7,741 nucleotides of DNA from JAVBPP01 sp031549535 (GTDB lineage: Bacteria; Bacillota; Clostridia; Oscillospirales; Acutalibacteraceae): the NCBI GenBank assembly GCA_031549535.1, contig JAVBPP010000033.1:1-7741 (forward strand), given 5' to 3'. How positions within the stretch are numbered: the first letter of the stretch is position 1; each line of letters opens with the position of its first letter. The translations under genes were made by a program, and so were the position numbers. Of this stretch, positions 5,217-7,741 are shown piece after piece. The notes beneath the pieces were generated by a model. It was not told the DNA's origin. It worked only from the letters and a program-made list of their open reading frames with translations, and ran no database searches.

Positions 5217-6152
5217 TCAAACTTCCTCTTCCCCGTCGTCCTTCTGCTCTTCAAACAGACCCTCGGCGAAGGCTTTGGCGTCGAAGGGGCGCAGGTCGTT
5301 GATTTGTTCGCCCACGCCGACAAATTTGACCGGGAGCTTCAATTCATTCCGGATGGCCAGCACCACACCGCCGCGTGCCGTGCCGTCCAGCTTGGTGAGG
5401 ATGATGCCGGTGATATCCGCGACATCCTTGAACTCCTTCGCCTGATTCACGGCGTTTTGCCCGGTGGTTGCATCCAGCACCAGCAGCACCTCGCGGTCGC
5501 TATAGGGCAGCTCGCGTTCAATGACGCGGTAGATTTTAGAGAGCTCTTCCATGAGGTTCTTTTTGTTGTGCAACCGTCCGGCTGTGTCACAGATGATGAC
5601 ATCGGCGTTTCTTGCCTTACCCGCGTTGACAGTATCGAAAATGACGGCGGCCGGGTCGGCGCCCTCCTTGTGCTTGATGAGTTCCACATCCGCACGTTCC
5701 GCCCAGATTTCCAGCTGTTCAATCGCCGCCGCGCGGAAGGTATCCGCCGCACCGAGGATGACTTTTTTACCCTGCGCCTTAAACATGGCGGCCAGCTTGC
5801 CGATGGAGGTGGTTTTGCCCACACCGTTGACGCCGATAACCAAAATCACGGAAGGCAGGGTGATGAGGTCCATCTCCTCCCCGCCGGAGAGCATTTCGGC
5901 GACAATCTCTTTGATAGCGCCGCGCACCTGCTCCGGTGTGCGCAAGTTCTGTTTGCGTACGCGGGTACGCAGCTCCTCTGTCAGCTCCGTGGCCGTTGCC
6001 ACGCCGATATCGCCGGTAATCAAAATTTCTTCCAGCTCTTCATAAAACTCGTCGTCAATCTCCGTTTTCCCGCGCAGGATGCTGTCAATCGCGCCGGACA
6101 TACTGTCCCGCGTTTTTTTCAGGCCTTTGTTGAGTTTACTGAATAGTCCCAT
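5217..6152 (-). CDS. ftsY: Signal recognition particle receptor FtsY
   Basis: FtsY is the membrane-associated GTPase that docks SRP-bound ribosomes for co-translational insertion of membrane proteins. This 311-residue form lacks the long acidic A domain of E. coli and starts with a basic amphipathic helix (residues 1-20), typical of Firmicutes. The N domain is about residues 1-95 and the G domain about 100-300. GTPase motifs are intact: GVNGVGKTT (107-115), DTFRAAA (137-143), DTAGR (189-193), TKLDG (253-257) and GVGE (279-282). The last residues are acidic (EEQKDDGEEEV). The ATG at 6152 is supported by AGAGGA 7 nt upstream. It lies 47 bp after the dnaA stop with no visible terminator or strong promoter between, so the two are probably co-transcribed. 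No terminator is visible after its stop; the REP-type repeats follow. Confidence 0.97.
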   Translation of the reverse strand: MGLFSKLNKGLKKTRDSMSGAIDSILRGKTEIDDEFYEELEEILITGDIGVATATELTEELRTRVRKQNLRTPEQVRGAIKEIVAEMLSGGEEMDLITLPSVILVIGVNGVGKTTSIGKLAAMFKAQGKKVILGAADTFRAAAIEQLEIWAERADVELIKHKEGADPAAVIFDTVNAGKARNADVIICDTAGRLHNKKNLMEELSKIYRVIERELPYSDREVLLVLDATTGQNAVNQAKEFKDVADITGIILTKLDGTARGGVVLAIRNELKLPVKFVGVGEQINDLRPFDAKAFAEGLFEEQKDDGEEEV

Positions 6153-6199
6153 TTTTGTATCCTCTTACTTTACTTTATCTGCTGCTGTTATCTGCCGCA

Positions 6200-7516
6200 T
6201 TATTCTTCCTGCACATTTTTGATAATATCATTCACTGTCTCGCGCAGGGCGGAGTCCCGGTCCAGTTCCGCGCCGATTTCACGCAGGGCGTAAATTACTG
6301 TGGAGTGATCCCTTCCGCTGAATTCCGCGCCGATGGCCTTGGTGGAAAGCGGGGTGATTTTGCTGATGACATACATCGATATCTGGCGCATACGGGAGGT
6401 TTGGGCATCGCGCTTTTTCGAGCGGATATCCACCGGATCCTCGCCGAAGGTGCGCGCCACCTCCTGGATAATGCGCTCCACCGTCACAGGGATGGGGCGG
6501 GCGTCGCTCAGGATATCTTTAATGGCGTTCTGCGCGGTAACCGTGTTGCGCGGTGCGCCGTGGAGGGTGACATAGGCCTGCATCTTTTTCACCGCGCCCT
6601 CAAGCTGGCGGATATTCTGCTTTAGGCGCTCGGCAATATATTGCACCACATCGTCGCCGATGTCAAAATCCAGCATCTGCGCCTTGTTTTTAATAATCAC
6701 CATGCGCGTCTCCAGCTCCGGCGGCTGGATATCCGCAATCAAGCCCCATTCAAAACGCGTTTTCAGCCGCTCCTCCAGCGTGGGGATGGCTTTGGGCGGC
6801 TTGTCCGACGTTAGCACAATTTGATTGCCGATTTGCGTCAAGGCATTGAAGGTGTGAAAAAATTCTTCCTGGGTCGAATCCTTGCCCGCGATAAAGTGCA
6901 CATCGTCCACCAGCAGCAAATCCGCGTTGCGGTATTTGTTATGCAGCGCGGCGGTGTTTTTCTGCCCAATATAATAGACAATTTCATTCGTCAGCTCCTC
7001 ACCGTGGGTGAGGATAATATTCGCGTCCGGCCTTTCTCTCCTGACCTCGTTGCAGATGGCGCGCAGCAAATGCGTTTTGCCAAGGCCGGAGTTGCCGTAA
7101 ATGAACAGGGGGTTATACGCCCCGCCGGGATTCGCCGCAACGGCCTGGGCGGCTGCATGCGCGAATTTATTGGAGGGACCAACCACAAAGGTATCAAAGG
7201 TGTATTCAAAGGGCTTCGCCGCTTTTTCCGCCTTTTTCTCCTGCTGGGCAGAGGCCGGAGCCGCGCCGTGTTTTACGCTGTCCTGCAACTGCACAGCAAC
7301 GGCAAAGCCCAGCACCTGCTCAAACACCTCGCAGAGCAGCGTATAAAACTTCTGCTCCACAATTTTGCGTTTAAACGCGGTGATGGAAAGCGTCACGCTG
7401 TTTTCGTCAAAACTTTCCAATTGCAGCTCACTGAGCCAAACATTATACACCACTTCCGAAAGGCGGCCCTGCAACTCCTTTTGTACAAGTCCCCAAAGAT
7501 CCTCCAACGATTCCAA
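6200..7516 (-). CDS. dnaA: Chromosomal replication initiator protein DnaA
   Basis: DnaA is the AAA+ ATPase that binds DnaA boxes and opens the replication origin. The 438-residue protein is complete: domain I (about 1-78), a short Lys/Ala/Gln linker (about 80-104), the AAA+ core with Walker A GNSGLGKTH (141-149), Walker B LLLVDDVHF (200-208) and the arginine-finger region TRFEWGL (253-259), then the helix-turn-helix domain IV with GRDHSTVIYA (401-410). No ATG fits the N-terminus, and an in-frame stop lies just upstream. Of three TTG candidates I prefer 7516: it gives MESLEDLW, matching the start of B. subtilis DnaA (MENILDLW), and has GGAGG (7526-7530) 9 nt upstream. The TTG at 7525 directly abuts that site, and the TTG at 7507 is also possible. 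The next gene is ftsY rather than the usual dnaN. Confidence 0.96.
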   Translation of the reverse strand: MESLEDLWGLVQKELQGRLSEVVYNVWLSELQLESFDENSVTLSITAFKRKIVEQKFYTLLCEVFEQVLGFAVAVQLQDSVKHGAAPASAQQEKKAEKAAKPFEYTFDTFVVGPSNKFAHAAAQAVAANPGGAYNPLFIYGNSGLGKTHLLRAICNEVRRERPDANIILTHGEELTNEIVYYIGQKNTAALHNKYRNADLLLVDDVHFIAGKDSTQEEFFHTFNALTQIGNQIVLTSDKPPKAIPTLEERLKTRFEWGLIADIQPPELETRMVIIKNKAQMLDFDIGDDVVQYIAERLKQNIRQLEGAVKKMQAYVTLHGAPRNTVTAQNAIKDILSDARPIPVTVERIIQEVARTFGEDPVDIRSKKRDAQTSRMRQISMYVISKITPLSTKAIGAEFSGRDHSTVIYALREIGAELDRDSALRETVNDIIKNVQEE

Positions 7517-7535
7517 ACCCCTCAACCTCCATCAT

Positions 7536-7548
7536 GCCGCCTGGCGGC
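7536..7548. other. GC-rich dyad just upstream of the dnaA ribosome binding site
   Basis: GCCGCC-T-GGCGGC is a perfect dyad that can fold as a 5-bp stem with a 3-base loop, 5 bp before GGAGG. On the plus strand it is followed by TTTTT and so resembles a short terminator, but no plus-strand gene ends here. If the dnaA transcript starts upstream of it, it could affect ribosome access; with the promoter proposed at 7551-7579 the start would fall inside it. Confidence 0.4.
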
Positions 7549-7550
7549 TT

Positions 7551-7579
7551 TTTATAATATAAACGAGCCCTCATTCCAA
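7551..7579 (-). promoter_or_regulatory. Probable dnaA promoter
   Basis: On the minus strand TTGGAA (7574-7579) and TATAAA (7551-7556) are 17 bp apart, with overlapping alternative -10 boxes (TATATT, TATTAT) in the same AT-rich patch. Transcription would start near 7544, giving a leader of about 30 nt before the TTG at 7516. Confidence 0.45.
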
Positions 7580-7741
7580 CGTGCTCCAACATAAGGGTAG
7601 CTCTAAAAACTCGGAACGCGACGAAGCAGCGAATCTTTTTCCACCTATCTTCGTCTAAAATGCTCGAAATCCAAAAGGATTAAAAGGATTTTATAAATCC
7701 TTTTGCGCTTATTATCCTCGATACGCGAAAAAATCTCTCGC
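7580..7741. other. AT-rich non-coding region upstream of dnaA, with short repeats
   Basis: No complete gene is visible. The clearest structure is AAAAGGATT twice in tandem (7673-7690). Its second copy also forms a 10-bp perfect hairpin, AAAAGGATTT-TAT-AAATCCTTTT (7682-7704), and a smaller one, AATCC-AAAA-GGATT, lies at 7668-7681. Only two weak DnaA-box-like 9-mers are seen (TTTTCCACC 7637-7645 and TTATCCTCG 7712-7720, each 7 of 9). On the minus strand a frame of about 31 codons is open from the right edge to a TAG at 7645-7647; its Lys/Arg/Ile/Leu-rich product resembles nothing I know and may be chance or a repeat. The hairpin could terminate a minus-strand gene beyond the edge. Confidence 0.4.

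Noticed and set aside
4852..5445. Plus-strand and minus-strand open frames across the ftsY-rdgB gap
   Set aside because: They translate the same repeat and run antisense into ftsY; no start signals or domain-like sequence.
5028..6146. Long plus-strand open frame of 372 codons opposite ftsY
   Set aside because: It is the antisense shadow of ftsY, whose GTPase motifs are unmistakable, and it begins inside the repeat.
7536..7553. GCCGCC/GGCGGC followed by TTTTT as a plus-strand terminator
   Set aside because: No plus-strand gene ends here, the stem is only about 5 bp once a loop is allowed, and it overlaps the dnaA promoter region.
6821..7594. Plus-strand open frame of 257 codons opposite dnaA
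   Set aside because: Antisense shadow of the conserved AAA+ coding sequence, with no family resemblance of its own.

Overview
The window reads as chromosomal DNA from a Gram-positive, moderately GC-rich member of the Clostridia, most likely the Oscillospiraceae/Ruminococcaceae group. The pointers are a firmicute-type DnaA, FtsY and SmpB, strong sigma-A-type promoters, G-rich ribosome binding sites, a sortase-type (IPKTG) surface protein, a DUF4474-like protein, and GC-rich dyad repeats of a kind I associate with this group. The species cannot be fixed from sequence alone.

Every gene lies on the minus strand, so transcription runs from the right edge to the left. In that order: about 215 bp of AT-rich non-coding DNA (7526-7741); dnaA, the replication initiator, with a probable TTG start; ftsY, the SRP receptor, 47 bp downstream; a 391-bp gap (4826-5216) filled with REP-like palindromic repeats; rdgB (XTP/dITP diphosphatase), overlapping by 4 bp a yhbY/yqeI-type ribosome-assembly RNA-binding protein; smpB with its own promoter, followed 25 nt later by ssrA (tmRNA); a membrane-anchored DUF4474-like protein; a secreted IPKTG protein with a promoter and a terminator; and finally about 570 bp of tandem palindromic repeats and empty sequence (1-572).

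Functionally this is mostly housekeeping: replication initiation, membrane protein targeting, nucleotide-pool sanitation, ribosome assembly and trans-translation (SmpB with tmRNA). Two cell-surface proteins of unknown role lie at the left end. I do not see a defence system, an integrated element or a clearly new multi-gene system.

The observations most worth a second look are: a tmRNA whose encoded tag appears to end in Leu-Gln-Ala-Ala rather than the usual Leu-Ala-Ala; a 137-bp tandem repeat built from paired hairpins bounded by GTAGGG/CCCTAC, with an inverted copy about 4.9 kb away that differs at three positions over 90 bp and brackets six genes; and a complete dnaA followed by ftsY rather than dnaN, with no good DnaA boxes in the visible upstream sequence.
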